Source of the DNA: Candidatus Peregrinibacteria bacterium
GTDB lineage: Bacteria > Patescibacteriota > Gracilibacteria > UBA1369 > UBA12463
NCBI GenBank assembly: GCA_026395555.1
Contig: JAPLYO010000009.1
Location: forward strand, 1 to 62,385
Direction of reading: 5' to 3'
Length of the DNA: 62,385 nucleotides
The position numbers and the translations under genes are program-made. Each line of letters starts with the position of its first letter. Within the stretch, counting starts at the first letter, position 1. The notes beneath the pieces were generated by a model, which did not search any database, was not told where the DNA came from, and saw nothing but the letters and a program-made list of their open reading frames with translations. Of this stretch, positions 50,503-59,797 are shown piece after piece.

Positions 50503-51792
50503 ATGTTCAGAAAACGAGTAAGCTCAAATTCAGCAAGCACAGGTCGCACTTCATTTGGCGGTGCAAGTAGTGGTAGCCGAGCCCCAGGAGGCCGCGCAGG
50601 CGGTAGTCGTGGTGGTTTCAGCCGTGGTGGAGGACGTAGTGGTGGTTTCGGCGGACGTTCACCTAGCCGATTCTCCAAGGGTGGTCCACGAATCGATATT
50701 AACCGATTTATCAATAAAGCTAAGCCGGTTGTGGCTGAGGCAGCATACGTACCAAAGAACAAGTTTGCCGACTTCGATATTCATCCTAAGCTTAAGGAGA
50801 ACATCGTAAAGAAGGGCTTTGAGTCTACTACTCCTATTCAAGATCAGGCTATTCCTCATATCTTGAAGGGAACGGACGTTGTGGGTATCGCTAATACCGG
50901 TACTGGTAAGACGGCCGCCTTCCTTATTCCTCTTATCAATAAAGTTTTCCATAACAAGAATGAGCGTGCGCTTATCGTCGTTCCTACTCGTGAGCTTGGA
51001 CAACAGATTTTGGATGAGTTTCATACTTTTGCCGATAGATCAGGACTCCGAGCTGCTCTCTGTATTGGAGGTGCAAGCATGGGACTTCAGAAGCGTGATT
51101 TGCGATACAATCCAAACTTTGTTATCGGTACACCAGGTCGTTTGAGGGATTTGATTGAGCAGCGATGTATTGACCTTTCTCAGTTCAAAAATATCATCTT
51201 GGATGAGGCGGATCGTATGGTCGATATGGGCTTTATCGCTGATATTCGATTCTTGATCGGTTTGATGCCTAAAGAACGTCACTCACTCTTCTTTTCTGCA
51301 ACCATTTCCAAGGAGATTGAGGTTTTGATCCGAACATTCTTACGTGCTGAACATATCTCAATCTCGGTCAAGTCAGGAGATACCGCAGCAAGTGTTGATC
51401 AGGATATCATCCGTGTTCCAAACAAAGAAAAGAAGCTCGAAGTTCTCCATGAGCTTTTGATGAAGCCTGAATTTTCAAAAGTATTGATCTTCGGACGTAC
51501 AAAACATGGCGTTGAAAAGCTTTCTGTTATGCTCGCAAAATTAGGACACAAGGTTGCATCTATTCATGGAGACAAGCCTCAGTCCAAGCGTCAGCAGGCT
51601 CTCAATGACTTCAAGGCGGAGAAGATTAAGATTCTCGTCGCTACAGATGTAGCTGCTCGAGGTATCGATATCCCAAATGTCTCACATGTTATCAACTTTG
51701 ATATTCCTCAGACATACGAAGACTATGTACACCGAATCGGTCGTACCGGTCGTGCGAACAAGACGGGCATAGCCCTCACGTTCGTAGAATAA
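50503..51792 (+). CDS. DEAD-box RNA helicase with N-terminal RGG-like tail
   Basis: 429 residues. The first 60 are Gly/Arg/Ser-rich (GGRAGGSRGGFSRGGG), an RGG-like RNA-binding tail, unusual at the N-terminus. Then all helicase motifs follow: Q motif FESTTPIQDQA, I ANTGTGKTA, Ia PTRELGQQ, II DEAD, III SAT, and VI HRIGRTGR. It unwinds or remodels RNA, perhaps in ribosome assembly or mRNA decay. The terminator at 51812-51848 ends the transcript. Confidence 0.93.
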   Translation: MFRKRVSSNSASTGRTSFGGASSGSRAPGGRAGGSRGGFSRGGGRSGGFGGRSPSRFSKGGPRIDINRFINKAKPVVAEAAYVPKNKFADFDIHPKLKENIVKKGFESTTPIQDQAIPHILKGTDVVGIANTGTGKTAAFLIPLINKVFHNKNERALIVVPTRELGQQILDEFHTFADRSGLRAALCIGGASMGLQKRDLRYNPNFVIGTPGRLRDLIEQRCIDLSQFKNIILDEADRMVDMGFIADIRFLIGLMPKERHSLFFSATISKEIEVLIRTFLRAEHISISVKSGDTAASVDQDIIRVPNKEKKLEVLHELLMKPEFSKVLIFGRTKHGVEKLSVMLAKLGHKVASIHGDKPQSKRQQALNDFKAEKIKILVATDVAARGIDIPNVSHVINFDIPQTYEDYVHRIGRTGRANKTGIALTFVE

Positions 51793-51811
51793 TTTCTACT
51801 ATAGATTTTGG

Positions 51812-51848
51812 AAAAGCCGCTATACATTCACGTATTAGCGGCTTTTTT
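51812..51848 (+). terminator. Rho-independent terminator after the helicase gene
   Basis: aaagccgcta with tagcggcttt around a 14-nt loop, then a T-tract. The flanking A's also let it serve the convergent gene at 51867. Confidence 0.85.
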
Positions 51849-51866
51849 GTTTCCCTTTTTTACGCT

Positions 51867-53717
51867 TTATATCGCCTCAAGTACATCCTCCCACTTGAAT
51901 TCTTTGAGCATATCTTTTAATGCTTTTGCGGTTTTTTGCTTGTCGACCGTGAAGGGGAGTGGTTGCTGCGCGGGCTTTTTTTGCTGAATTTTAAGTGCTT
52001 CGATCATTCGACGAAGAAGAGGATGATTTTGGATTTTCTGTATCAATATCTCTGTCAGTGTAGGTTCTGTTTTTGCGGCTTCACTGGATGATTCACCTTC
52101 GAGATTTTTCTTTGCCTCGTCGATAAGACTTCGAAGATGCTCGTATACGGCGATGTACGGATCTCGCATTTCTGGCGTTGTAACACTCTGGGCGATTCGA
52201 GTCTGCCTCATCTGGGCATAAATTTTTTCCAGTTCGGCTGAGAGATCTTTTGGATCATATGTTTTTTCTTCGACTGAAACGGTGTAGTGAACTTTTTTGA
52301 GATCGATCATCGCACGGTGCATTTTTCCTAATGCGTAGAGGATAACGAACTGCCTCTTGAGATTCTCATGGCCCTCGATATCATCTTCTTTGTAATTATC
52401 GAGCTGCCGCATAAGTTCGATAAGTATCTCGCCATATTTTTCTCCGAACATCAGGTTCGGTTGATGTTGCATGTTTTTTGCCTCCTCAAGAAGTGCCTGA
52501 AGGTTTCCTCTGATTTTCTGTATTTCTGGCTGCGTAAGCGGCTTCTCTGACGGCTGTAGAATTCGTAATTCATGATGATGCTTTTCTACTTTTGCGAGAA
52601 AGCTTTGTGTAGGAATTTGTTCTTCCTCTATTCTGCTCTGAAGACGCGTGCGATCTTTTCCCATGAACTCGTTTGTTCGTTCGATGCTCACTAGTCTCTT
52701 TCCAAGAGACTCAAGCGCCGTAGCGACACACGCCAGCATAGCTCCAGGATTCTGTTTTCCATATTTGTATCGTACGGTAAGAGCTTTTTTGATCTGCTCG
52801 CGTAATTTTATTTTTTCATCCTTCTCGACGAATTCGAGTTTATCGACCACCTCGCTGAGGCTTTTCCTCAGATCAGCCATACCCTCCGGGTCCTGAATTT
52901 CATGTCTTTTATTTAAACTTTTTTGCATCTCCTTGAGAATATTCTCTATTCCCTTGAGTGTGGTAACTTCTTCTTCTGATCGACCTATGACGTGCTCGAG
53001 CCTTCTGCGTGCTCCATAAATATCACTCTTGAAGAGCGTCTTGTCTCCATTCGCCCTGGTTTGTGTGCCGAGAGTGTAGCCGTTATTTTTCCCTCCTACG
53101 ATGCGCATTAATCGGAAGTATCGCTGCTGTGACTCATCAGTTTCTTCGTGCACATAGCTGAATGGTTTGAGATGCGCCATCATATCTTGGATCTCGGGAA
53201 TGGCTTGTGCTCGCTGCGTTAGTGCTGGTACTCTCTTTGTTCTTTTCTCGGGTATGTATTGTTCGAGACCTAGATTATTAAGAAGAGTATCATTTATTCT
53301 CCGTGGATCGATAATGATTCCTGCCATGGCTTTTCGTACCTGTTCCTCTGTTTGTAATTCTTTGCGATCAAATACGACGCGGTCTACCGGGTGCGATAGT
53401 GCGTCTTCCGCTGTTTTTACAATGGTTCGCGGCGCGGCGCTCCACTCTTCTTCGGTTGCGGGCTTCTTATTTCCCCATACGGTATTTCCTGTGATCTGTT
53501 CGAACTTTATTCTTAATACTTCCCGAATCAACTCTATCCGTCGCCCTATGGCTTTGTCGGTATTTACTGCTACTGTTTCGAATTGAAGCATCTCTGCCAT
53601 ATGCTCACGCGCGAGGGCGGTAGGCCATGGTCCCTTGAAGGCGGGTTGATGTTGGGTGTAGAGTTGGTGTTCGGGTAGTTCTGCTACTCTACTTTCCGGA
53701 ATCGATATTTTTGCCAT
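51867..53717 (-). CDS. Large hypothetical protein, mostly helical
   Basis: 616 residues, not recognised. It is rich in Glu, Lys and Leu with long helices (about 100-350 and 380-600), few glycines and no membrane segment or signal. Segments such as YVHEETDESQQRYFRLMRIVGG and KYGKQNPGAMLACVATALESLG show no named family. A structural or scaffold role is possible. It converges with the helicase gene and is followed on the other strand by a small anchored protein gene. Confidence 0.6.
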   Translation of the reverse strand: MAKISIPESRVAELPEHQLYTQHQPAFKGPWPTALAREHMAEMLQFETVAVNTDKAIGRRIELIREVLRIKFEQITGNTVWGNKKPATEEEWSAAPRTIVKTAEDALSHPVDRVVFDRKELQTEEQVRKAMAGIIIDPRRINDTLLNNLGLEQYIPEKRTKRVPALTQRAQAIPEIQDMMAHLKPFSYVHEETDESQQRYFRLMRIVGGKNNGYTLGTQTRANGDKTLFKSDIYGARRRLEHVIGRSEEEVTTLKGIENILKEMQKSLNKRHEIQDPEGMADLRKSLSEVVDKLEFVEKDEKIKLREQIKKALTVRYKYGKQNPGAMLACVATALESLGKRLVSIERTNEFMGKDRTRLQSRIEEEQIPTQSFLAKVEKHHHELRILQPSEKPLTQPEIQKIRGNLQALLEEAKNMQHQPNLMFGEKYGEILIELMRQLDNYKEDDIEGHENLKRQFVILYALGKMHRAMIDLKKVHYTVSVEEKTYDPKDLSAELEKIYAQMRQTRIAQSVTTPEMRDPYIAVYEHLRSLIDEAKKNLEGESSSEAAKTEPTLTEILIQKIQNHPLLRRMIEALKIQQKKPAQQPLPFTVDKQKTAKALKDMLKEFKWEDVLEAI

Positions 53718-53865
53718 AGTATGTTTTTAGATTGGATCGCATTTTAGGCCTCCTTTTCGTTATGCGTCAAGTACTGCTTTGCGTGGCCTTGATTTTTTTT
53801 GCTCTTTTAAGCAGGTTTTGGTATCGTATGTGCGTAATCGATATTTGCACTAAACCCTCATTTTT

Positions 53866-54276
53866 ATGCGAGAAATTAGAATTGATGAAAATAGTTTAAA
53901 TAGAAATGGAAAGAAAGGAGTGAAGCAGATTCGTGATGTAGAGATTCCCAGCGGAGATATGGGTTTTCAGGTGAATGAAATTTCAAGCGATGATGATATG
54001 GAGGAGGAGATCGTGAGTGAGCCGATCGAGGAGCGTGAACCGGGAGAGTTAGTGAAGGTTCGTTTTGATAAGTTTGTGCAGCTAGTGGCGACGCATAATT
54101 TTGAAGAGGTTTTGAAGAACCATGCTGAAGAGGATATCGTTATGAACTCCAATCTTTTGATGGATCTTGCCTCTGCCCATGAAGATACTGATGACTCCAA
54201 GAAGCAGTCTATGATGATTGGAGTAGGGGTGTTAATCGGCTTGGGCGTGGCGTTGGTGCTCCTTAAGCTCTTTTAA
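53866..54276 (+). CDS. Small acidic protein with C-terminal membrane anchor
   Basis: 136 residues. The N-terminal 110 residues are acidic and helical (DDDMEEEIVSEPIEEREPG), and the last 22 form a membrane helix (MIGVGVLIGLGVALVLLKLF), so it is a tail-anchored protein with its bulk in the cytoplasm. Not recognised. It lies 75 bp upstream of pyrH, but pyrH has its own promoter. Confidence 0.6.
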   Translation: MREIRIDENSLNRNGKKGVKQIRDVEIPSGDMGFQVNEISSDDDMEEEIVSEPIEEREPGELVKVRFDKFVQLVATHNFEEVLKNHAEEDIVMNSNLLMDLASAHEDTDDSKKQSMMIGVGVLIGLGVALVLLKLF

Positions 54277-54292
54277 TATAGAGCGAGTTCCT

Positions 54293-54321
54293 TTGACCTT
54301 GCCCCTTGTTTTCACTAGAAT
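54293..54321 (+). promoter_or_regulatory. Sigma-70 promoter of pyrH
   Basis: TTGACC (54293-54298), a 17-bp spacer and TAGAAT (54316-54321), near consensus, about 30 bp upstream of the pyrH ATG. Confidence 0.75.
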
Positions 54322-54350
54322 GCCGGCGTTTATATACAGAAAATTTATTT

Positions 54351-55070
54351 ATGAGTACTAAAAAATCCCCGTATCGTCGCATCATGCTGAAGCTTTCCGG
54401 CGAGGTTCTTGCCGGTCAACAGTCGGCTGGAATTGATGGCGCGACACTGGAGCATTTATGCAAAAGCATTCAGGAGGTCACGAAGAGTGGTGTACAGGTG
54501 GCGCTCGTCGTGGGTGGTGGAAACTTTTGGAGATTCCGCGATCAGAAAGAGCTTGGCCTCGATCGTACTATTTCTGACAGTATGGGCATGATTGCTACCG
54601 TTATGAATGCGACGGCCATGCAGGAAAAATTGAAGTTGCTTGGCGTAACGGCAAAGGCGTTCTCAGCTCTCGCTATTCCATCGGTTTTGGATGTGTACAC
54701 GCCGCAGAAGGCTCGTGAAGCTTTTGCGACCCATGATGTTGTACTGTGCGCCGGCGGAACAGGCAGTCCTTATTTCACGACTGACTCTGCGGCGGCCCTA
54801 CGTGCGCTTGAGCTCCAGTGCGACGTTTTCCTCAAGGCGACGAAAGTTGATTATGTCTGCGACAAAGATCCGAAAAAACATAGCGACGCCAAAGTATTTA
54901 CCACAGTTTCTTATCAGCAAGTTCTTGAGCTCGGCCTGGAGGTTATGGATCTTACGGCGGTTTCTTTGTGTATGGATAATAAGCTTCCTATTATCGTTTT
55001 CAACATGCAGAAGGATGAAAATCTCATGAAGGTTGTCAGTGGCGAACAAGTGGGCACGAATATCTCATAA
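54351..55070 (+). CDS. pyrH: UMP kinase
   Basis: 239 residues from ATG 54351; the upstream in-frame ATG at 54306 lies before the -10 box and is rejected. Family motifs: MLKLSGEVLAG, VVGGGNFWRF, DSMGMIATVMNATAM and the late TTDSAAALRALEL. It makes UDP from UMP. It heads the pyrH-frr-rseP run common in bacteria, with frr 31 nt later. Confidence 0.96.
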   Translation: MSTKKSPYRRIMLKLSGEVLAGQQSAGIDGATLEHLCKSIQEVTKSGVQVALVVGGGNFWRFRDQKELGLDRTISDSMGMIATVMNATAMQEKLKLLGVTAKAFSALAIPSVLDVYTPQKAREAFATHDVVLCAGGTGSPYFTTDSAAALRALELQCDVFLKATKVDYVCDKDPKKHSDAKVFTTVSYQQVLELGLEVMDLTAVSLCMDNKLPIIVFNMQKDENLMKVVSGEQVGTNIS

Positions 55071-55101
55071 TTTTTCTTTTACCTTTTTAATCTCTCTATC
55101 T

Positions 55102-55662
55102 ATGACTTCTCAGGAAATTATTCATGGCGCGAATGAACTCATGATCAAGGCGGTTTCTCATCTGAAGGATGAATTTTCACGTCTTCAGGTTGGTAGAGCG
55201 AGCCCAGCGCTTGTAGAGGAGGTTCGAGTGGACGCCTATGGCTCATTGCAGCCATTAAAGAGCGTGGCGAGTGTTTCCGTTCCGGATGCAAAAACGATTC
55301 AAATTCAACCATGGGATAGGGGATTGCTTACGGCTATCGAGAAGGGAATTCAGATGGCCAATATCGGACTTATGCCAAACAATGATGGTATCGTTATTCG
55401 TATTAATATTCCACCACTTACCGAGGAGCGACGACGGGAGCTCGTGAAGGTTGTCGGTCGTTATGCCGAAGAGGGAAAGATCGCTGTTCGCAATGTTCGA
55501 CAGGATATCAACAACACGCTTAACGCGATGAAGAAGGAGAGCGAGATTACGGAAGATGAATACTTCGGTGCTACAAAAGAGCTGCAGGTGTTTGTGGACC
55601 ACGCGAATAATGAAATAGATGCCATGGCAAAAAGAAAGGAACAAGATATAATGACCGTGTAA
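55102..55662 (+). CDS. frr: Ribosome recycling factor
   Basis: 186 residues from ATG 55102. The family signature is clear: LQVGRASPALVEEVRVDAYG, QIQPWDRGLLTAIEKGI, and IRINIPPLTEERRRELVKVV, then NVRQDINNTLNAMKKE. With EF-G it splits post-termination ribosomes. It is co-transcribed with pyrH, and followed 34 nt later by rseP. Confidence 0.97.
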   Translation: MTSQEIIHGANELMIKAVSHLKDEFSRLQVGRASPALVEEVRVDAYGSLQPLKSVASVSVPDAKTIQIQPWDRGLLTAIEKGIQMANIGLMPNNDGIVIRINIPPLTEERRRELVKVVGRYAEEGKIAVRNVRQDINNTLNAMKKESEITEDEYFGATKELQVFVDHANNEIDAMAKRKEQDIMTV

Positions 55663-55696
55663 TGTTTCATTTGTAAAGCCCCTCACCTCACTCCTC

Positions 55697-57322
55697 ATGC
55701 ACATCCTCCTCACGATCATTGTTTTTATTGCGATTTTATCTATTCTCGTGCTCGCGCATGAGTTTGGACATTATTATTTCGCCAAAAAGGCCGGTGTCCG
55801 CGTGGACGAGTTTGCCTTTGGTCTTCCTCCTCGTTTATGGGGTAAGAAAATTGGCGATACGCTTTATTCAATTAATCTGTTCCCGGTTGGAGGATTTGTA
55901 CGACTTTTTGGAGAGAGTGCTAACGAGGCGGGTGCCCTGAAAAACCCACGTAGTTACGCATCCAAGACGCTTCGACAGCGCTTTTTGATTGTTGCCGCTG
56001 GTGTTTGTATTAATATTCTCCTTGCTGTTTTTCTCTTATTTATCGGTTTTTTGGTCGGTATCAAGCCGCTTCTTATTGATCAGCAGGATGTTTTTACTGC
56101 TATCCGAGATGGCCAGCTCCAGATTAAAACTGGATATATGATTAAAGAGGTTAAGCCTGGAAGCTTGGCTGAAAACGTAGGTATCGAGCCGGATGACCTG
56201 CTCGTTGAGGTAAATAGTCGTGGTGTTATTACTCAGGATCTTCTTACGCAGTCGGTTCAGCATGGCAAGGATCTCGGTTTGTCACTGAAGTTGCGACGTG
56301 GAGACTCTCTTATTCAGCTCAATATCCCTAAGCAGAAATTTGATGACAAGGGATTAGGTATTGGTCTTTATGAATCGTTCATGGTTCCACGAATTCTCGT
56401 CCAGAGTGTTGATGCTCAGAGTGAGGTGGCCAAATCCGGTATCAAGGCCGGAGATATCCTCCTTTCTATTGATAATGTCCCTGTATATTCAGCTGATGAC
56501 TATCAGTCACTTCTCACGCAGAAGGCGGTAAAAATTCGCTATGAGCGATCATTTAAAGAATATGAGACGACGGTTACCTTCCCGCAACGTCACTCGGTTG
56601 TCGCCGGAGATATTGTTTTCGGAAGTGGAGCCGAGAAGTCTGGACTCAAGAAGGGCGATATTATTCTTCAGGTGGATCATCAAGATGTTATATCTCCTGA
56701 GCAGGCGATTGAGTATTTGAATGCGGCGAAGGCTTCCGGCAAACCGGCACAGGTGCTTTTGGAGCGGGCTGACAAGACATCGACACTTTATGTGAGTGCG
56801 GGTGCTGATGGCACATATGGAGTTCGACTCGCTCCAATCATCAACCAGAATCTCGGAATGGTGCTAGAAGGATCGACCCTTCCTACGACGATGGTTGAGC
56901 TCAGACCTGTTCGATACGGCTTCTTCAAGAGCTTAGGTATGTCCTTCACCGAGACCTATCGCCTCGGCAAGGCAACTCTCAGTATGTTTGGTACACTCAT
57001 TACCGACCTCTTCTCGAAATTCTCTGTTCCAGAGGGCGTTTCCGGACCGGTGGGTATTGCACAGATGACCAGTGTATTTGTTACCGAGGGCTTATTGTCC
57101 CTCTTGCGCTTCATGGCTCTTCTCTCCCTTAGTCTTGGAATCTTGAACCTCTTGCCCTTCCCTGGTCTTGATGGCGGAAGACTCCTCTTCATTATCATTG
57201 AGGGTATTATCGGAAGACCGGTTAATCAGAAGTTTGAGCAGGCGGTTCATGCTATCGGTGGAATCTGTCTCGTTCTTATTATTTTTGCCGTCACCTACAA
57301 GGATATTGCGGCATTGTTTTAA
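55697..57322 (+). CDS. rseP: Site-2 RIP metalloprotease
   Basis: 541 residues, longer than the usual 430-450. The N-terminal membrane helix carries HEFGH (21-25), and LDGGRLLF near residue 495 is the third zinc ligand. Between them lie at least two and probably three PDZ-like domains (about 130-200, 225-295, 300-360), which explains the extra length. It cleaves membrane-bound anti-sigma factors in known systems; the target here is unknown. Four membrane helices are expected. It is the third gene of the pyrH-frr-rseP run. Confidence 0.93.
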   Translation: MHILLTIIVFIAILSILVLAHEFGHYYFAKKAGVRVDEFAFGLPPRLWGKKIGDTLYSINLFPVGGFVRLFGESANEAGALKNPRSYASKTLRQRFLIVAAGVCINILLAVFLLFIGFLVGIKPLLIDQQDVFTAIRDGQLQIKTGYMIKEVKPGSLAENVGIEPDDLLVEVNSRGVITQDLLTQSVQHGKDLGLSLKLRRGDSLIQLNIPKQKFDDKGLGIGLYESFMVPRILVQSVDAQSEVAKSGIKAGDILLSIDNVPVYSADDYQSLLTQKAVKIRYERSFKEYETTVTFPQRHSVVAGDIVFGSGAEKSGLKKGDIILQVDHQDVISPEQAIEYLNAAKASGKPAQVLLERADKTSTLYVSAGADGTYGVRLAPIINQNLGMVLEGSTLPTTMVELRPVRYGFFKSLGMSFTETYRLGKATLSMFGTLITDLFSKFSVPEGVSGPVGIAQMTSVFVTEGLLSLLRFMALLSLSLGILNLLPFPGLDGGRLLFIIIEGIIGRPVNQKFEQAVHAIGGICLVLIIFAVTYKDIAALF

Positions 57323-57411
57323 GAAGTGAGAATATTTTTTCTTGCGTGATTTTTTTTGTTTTGTCTGGCTCTCTTGCTCGTTTGTTTTAAATGTTTTCGC
57401 GTCACACTTTC

Positions 57412-57420
57412 TTATCAACA
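57412..57420 (+). promoter_or_regulatory. Near-consensus DnaA box upstream of dnaA
   Basis: TTATCAACA differs by one base from TTATCCACA. Only this one is obvious in the 200-bp gap before dnaA, which suits autoregulation better than a full origin. Confidence 0.45.
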
Positions 57421-57497
57421 TGTAGTGTATACTCTTTTTTTTATTACGAAATAAGGAATTGTGCAAAACTCTTGCTAGGGGGCTTAGTCATCGTTAC

Positions 57498-57514
57498 TAT
57501 GGTGCGGCACCGTA
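57498..57514. promoter_or_regulatory. Palindrome just before dnaA
   Basis: tatggt-gcggc-accgta is a 17-bp inverted repeat (one G-T pair) ending ten bases before the dnaA ATG. It could be an operator or an RNA hairpin controlling translation. Confidence 0.4.
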
Positions 57515-57524
57515 AAACTTTTCT

Positions 57525-58991
57525 ATGCAGGATTTGAATGAAGTTTGGCGTGGAGTTCTGAAAATTATTGAGCAAACCATGCCTCGGAAGGTTTTTGTGA
57601 CGTGGTTCCAGCATACGGCCCCCATGTCCTACGAAAACGGTGTTTTTGTTATTGGATTTCCAAATCCTTTTACGAAAGAGTGGGTGGAAAAGCGACACAC
57701 GACGCAGATATTTGATGCGCTCAAGATGAACTTCCTTGATCTTACGGAGGTGAAGTTTGTTGTTGAGATCGGATTGGCGAATCAAGATGATTTACGAAAG
57801 ATAGAGCTCAAGGAGGAGCCAGCGAAACGTGCACGACGAGTGAGCGGTGGTCGAGAGGTGAGTTTCGGTGATGGTTTACGCAGTAAGGCGCTCCAGGATA
57901 AGTACAAACTCAACTCATTTATTACCGGACCGGCAAACCGCGTTCCTTATGCTGCGGCACAGGCGGTGGCGGCCAATCCGGGCGGGATTTATAACCCCTT
58001 CTTTGTCTACGGAAAGGTTGGACTGGGTAAGACACATCTTCTCCAGGGTACGGGTAACGAGATTCTTCGAAGCAATCCTGATGCTGTCGTGGTGTATATC
58101 ACCTCTGAACGTTTCGTTAATGAGGTTATCGAGTCGATCCGTACGCGTCATATGAAGGAGTTCAAAGAAAAATATCGCCGTGTAGATTGTCTTATTGTGG
58201 ATGATATTCAGTTCTTTAGCTCGAAAACGACGAGCCAGGAAGAATTCTTCCATACATTTAATGATCTTTTTGACTCGGGAAAGCAGCTGATTATCAGCTC
58301 TGATCGGGCGCCGAAGGAGTTGAATGACCTCGATGATAGATTAACGAGCCGATTTGGAATGGGTATGGTTGTGGAGGTGCAGCCGCCTGAGTACGAGACG
58401 AGACTCGCGATCTTGCAGGAGAAGTGTATGAACGAGGGGATTATTATTGATGGTGAGGTCCTGAGCTGCATTGCGTATCATATCGAGGAGAGTGTGAGAG
58501 ACTTAGAAGGTGTACTTAAGTCAATTATTGCCGCCGTGAAGCTTCAGGGTCTTACTCCGACCGTAGGAATGGCCATGGACACTATTAAGCAGCTCCACAA
58601 GGCTGTTGATGTCCGGGAGGACTTTGTGAGTAGCGATCATGGCAAACCGCTTCATAGTGGCATACCAAGCGTTCCCGTGTCTGTATCTACCCGGAACTTC
58701 ATCCGTAATGTTGACCATCTTATGACGACGGTGGCCAAGTATTTTAATATCTCTAAACAGGATTTGGTAGGTGAGGATAGGAGAAAGGAAATTTTGCTTC
58801 CTCGTCAGATCTGTATGTATATCATTCGGAAGGAGATGGATGAGGCGTATGAAAAAATTGGTGCGGATTTTGGAGGAAAGAATCATACGACCGTCTTGCA
58901 TGCATGTCATAAAATTGAGAAGATGTTGCAGACGGATCAGCGAATTGTTCGCGATCTCCATGCTATCAAGCAGGAGTTAGGTCTTGTCTAG
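57525..58991 (+). CDS. dnaA: Chromosomal replication initiator protein
   Basis: 488 residues with all four domains: domain I (about 1-80, EVWRGVLKIIEQTMPRKVFV), a short linker, the AAA+ domain III with Walker A GKVGLGKTHLL and Walker B LIVDDIQFF, the arginine-finger region, and domain IV with LPRQICMYIIRKEM and FGGKNHTTVLHAC for DnaA-box reading. It starts replication at oriC. It is followed five nt later by a membrane FecR-like gene. Confidence 0.97.
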   Translation: MQDLNEVWRGVLKIIEQTMPRKVFVTWFQHTAPMSYENGVFVIGFPNPFTKEWVEKRHTTQIFDALKMNFLDLTEVKFVVEIGLANQDDLRKIELKEEPAKRARRVSGGREVSFGDGLRSKALQDKYKLNSFITGPANRVPYAAAQAVAANPGGIYNPFFVYGKVGLGKTHLLQGTGNEILRSNPDAVVVYITSERFVNEVIESIRTRHMKEFKEKYRRVDCLIVDDIQFFSSKTTSQEEFFHTFNDLFDSGKQLIISSDRAPKELNDLDDRLTSRFGMGMVVEVQPPEYETRLAILQEKCMNEGIIIDGEVLSCIAYHIEESVRDLEGVLKSIIAAVKLQGLTPTVGMAMDTIKQLHKAVDVREDFVSSDHGKPLHSGIPSVPVSVSTRNFIRNVDHLMTTVAKYFNISKQDLVGEDRRKEILLPRQICMYIIRKEMDEAYEKIGADFGGKNHTTVLHACHKIEKMLQTDQRIVRDLHAIKQELGLV

Positions 58992-58996
58992 CATTG

Positions 58997-59785
58997 ATGC
59001 CTATGATGGTATACCGACCATACAACCGAGTTTCAGCCCACAAAGTTCACCGTAAACGTTTTTCGGATTATTTTCTTCCGCCATTTTTGTTTATTGCTTT
59101 TGCGGTTATTGTTATTTTATCTGTTCAGCTCTATCAGTCTATTTTTGTTGACCACAAGCCCTTGGATGTATTTCTCTCTACCTTGGAGGGACGTACGAAA
59201 CTCACGGTAGCGGGAAGTCCCAATGCTGATGATGCTCTTAATGAAACCCGATTATTCAAGGGTGATGAGATTGCTACGGAAACTTCTTCGCGTGCAGGAT
59301 TGAATTTTTTTAAACGAGAAGTGCTTCGTTTTGATGGCGAGACTACGGCTCTTCTTCAAGATGTTTCTCAGGAAAAAAGTCAGGATACGATTGATATGGT
59401 TCTAAAAGGAGGACGTGCTTGGATTTTTTCCGAGACTCCTTCTGGTATTTCTTCTGATCTGCTTTTTCATACAACGCATCTCTCACTTGAGTCGCAGGGT
59501 GGTGTCTTCGAGATTGAAGACCTGTCGGCGAAAAAAGGTAGCGAGATTGTTCGCGTTATAAAAGGTTCCGTGAAGGCGAAAATAATTATTGCGAGCGACA
59601 GCGGCCCAAAAGAGGTTGAGTCGGTTACTATCGCCGCCGGTCAGCAGTTTACGATGGATCCACTCGCACTTGCTGCATATGAGAAGTTCCAGAGTCCGGA
59701 AGTGATAGCGCCAATCGATCCGAAATTCGTCGAAGATGAGTGGTATCTTTGGAATAACGGATTGGATGAAAAGGGGAGTAGGTAG
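58997..59785 (+). CDS. FecR-like membrane-anchored protein
   Basis: 262 residues from ATG 58997. One N-terminal membrane helix (about 27-47) leads to an outer domain resembling FecR: KGDEIATETSSRAGLNFF, VLRFDGETTALLQDV, VLKGGRAWIF, and SVKAKIIIASDSGPKEVESVTIAAGQQF. FecR domains sense or respond to outer signals, but no sigma factor or transporter lies beside it. Only 5 nt separate it from dnaA, so it may be co-transcribed. Confidence 0.72.
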   Translation: MPMMVYRPYNRVSAHKVHRKRFSDYFLPPFLFIAFAVIVILSVQLYQSIFVDHKPLDVFLSTLEGRTKLTVAGSPNADDALNETRLFKGDEIATETSSRAGLNFFKREVLRFDGETTALLQDVSQEKSQDTIDMVLKGGRAWIFSETPSGISSDLLFHTTHLSLESQGGVFEIEDLSAKKGSEIVRVIKGSVKAKIIIASDSGPKEVESVTIAAGQQFTMDPLALAAYEKFQSPEVIAPIDPKFVEDEWYLWNNGLDEKGSR

Positions 59786-59797
59786 CGAAAAATTTAT

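Noticed and set aside
50503..50700. Tandem DNA repeat at the helicase start
   Set aside because: Explained by Gly/Arg codons of the RGG-like tail.
57323..57524. Replication origin before dnaA
   Set aside because: Only one DnaA-like box and no AT-rich unwinding repeats were found.
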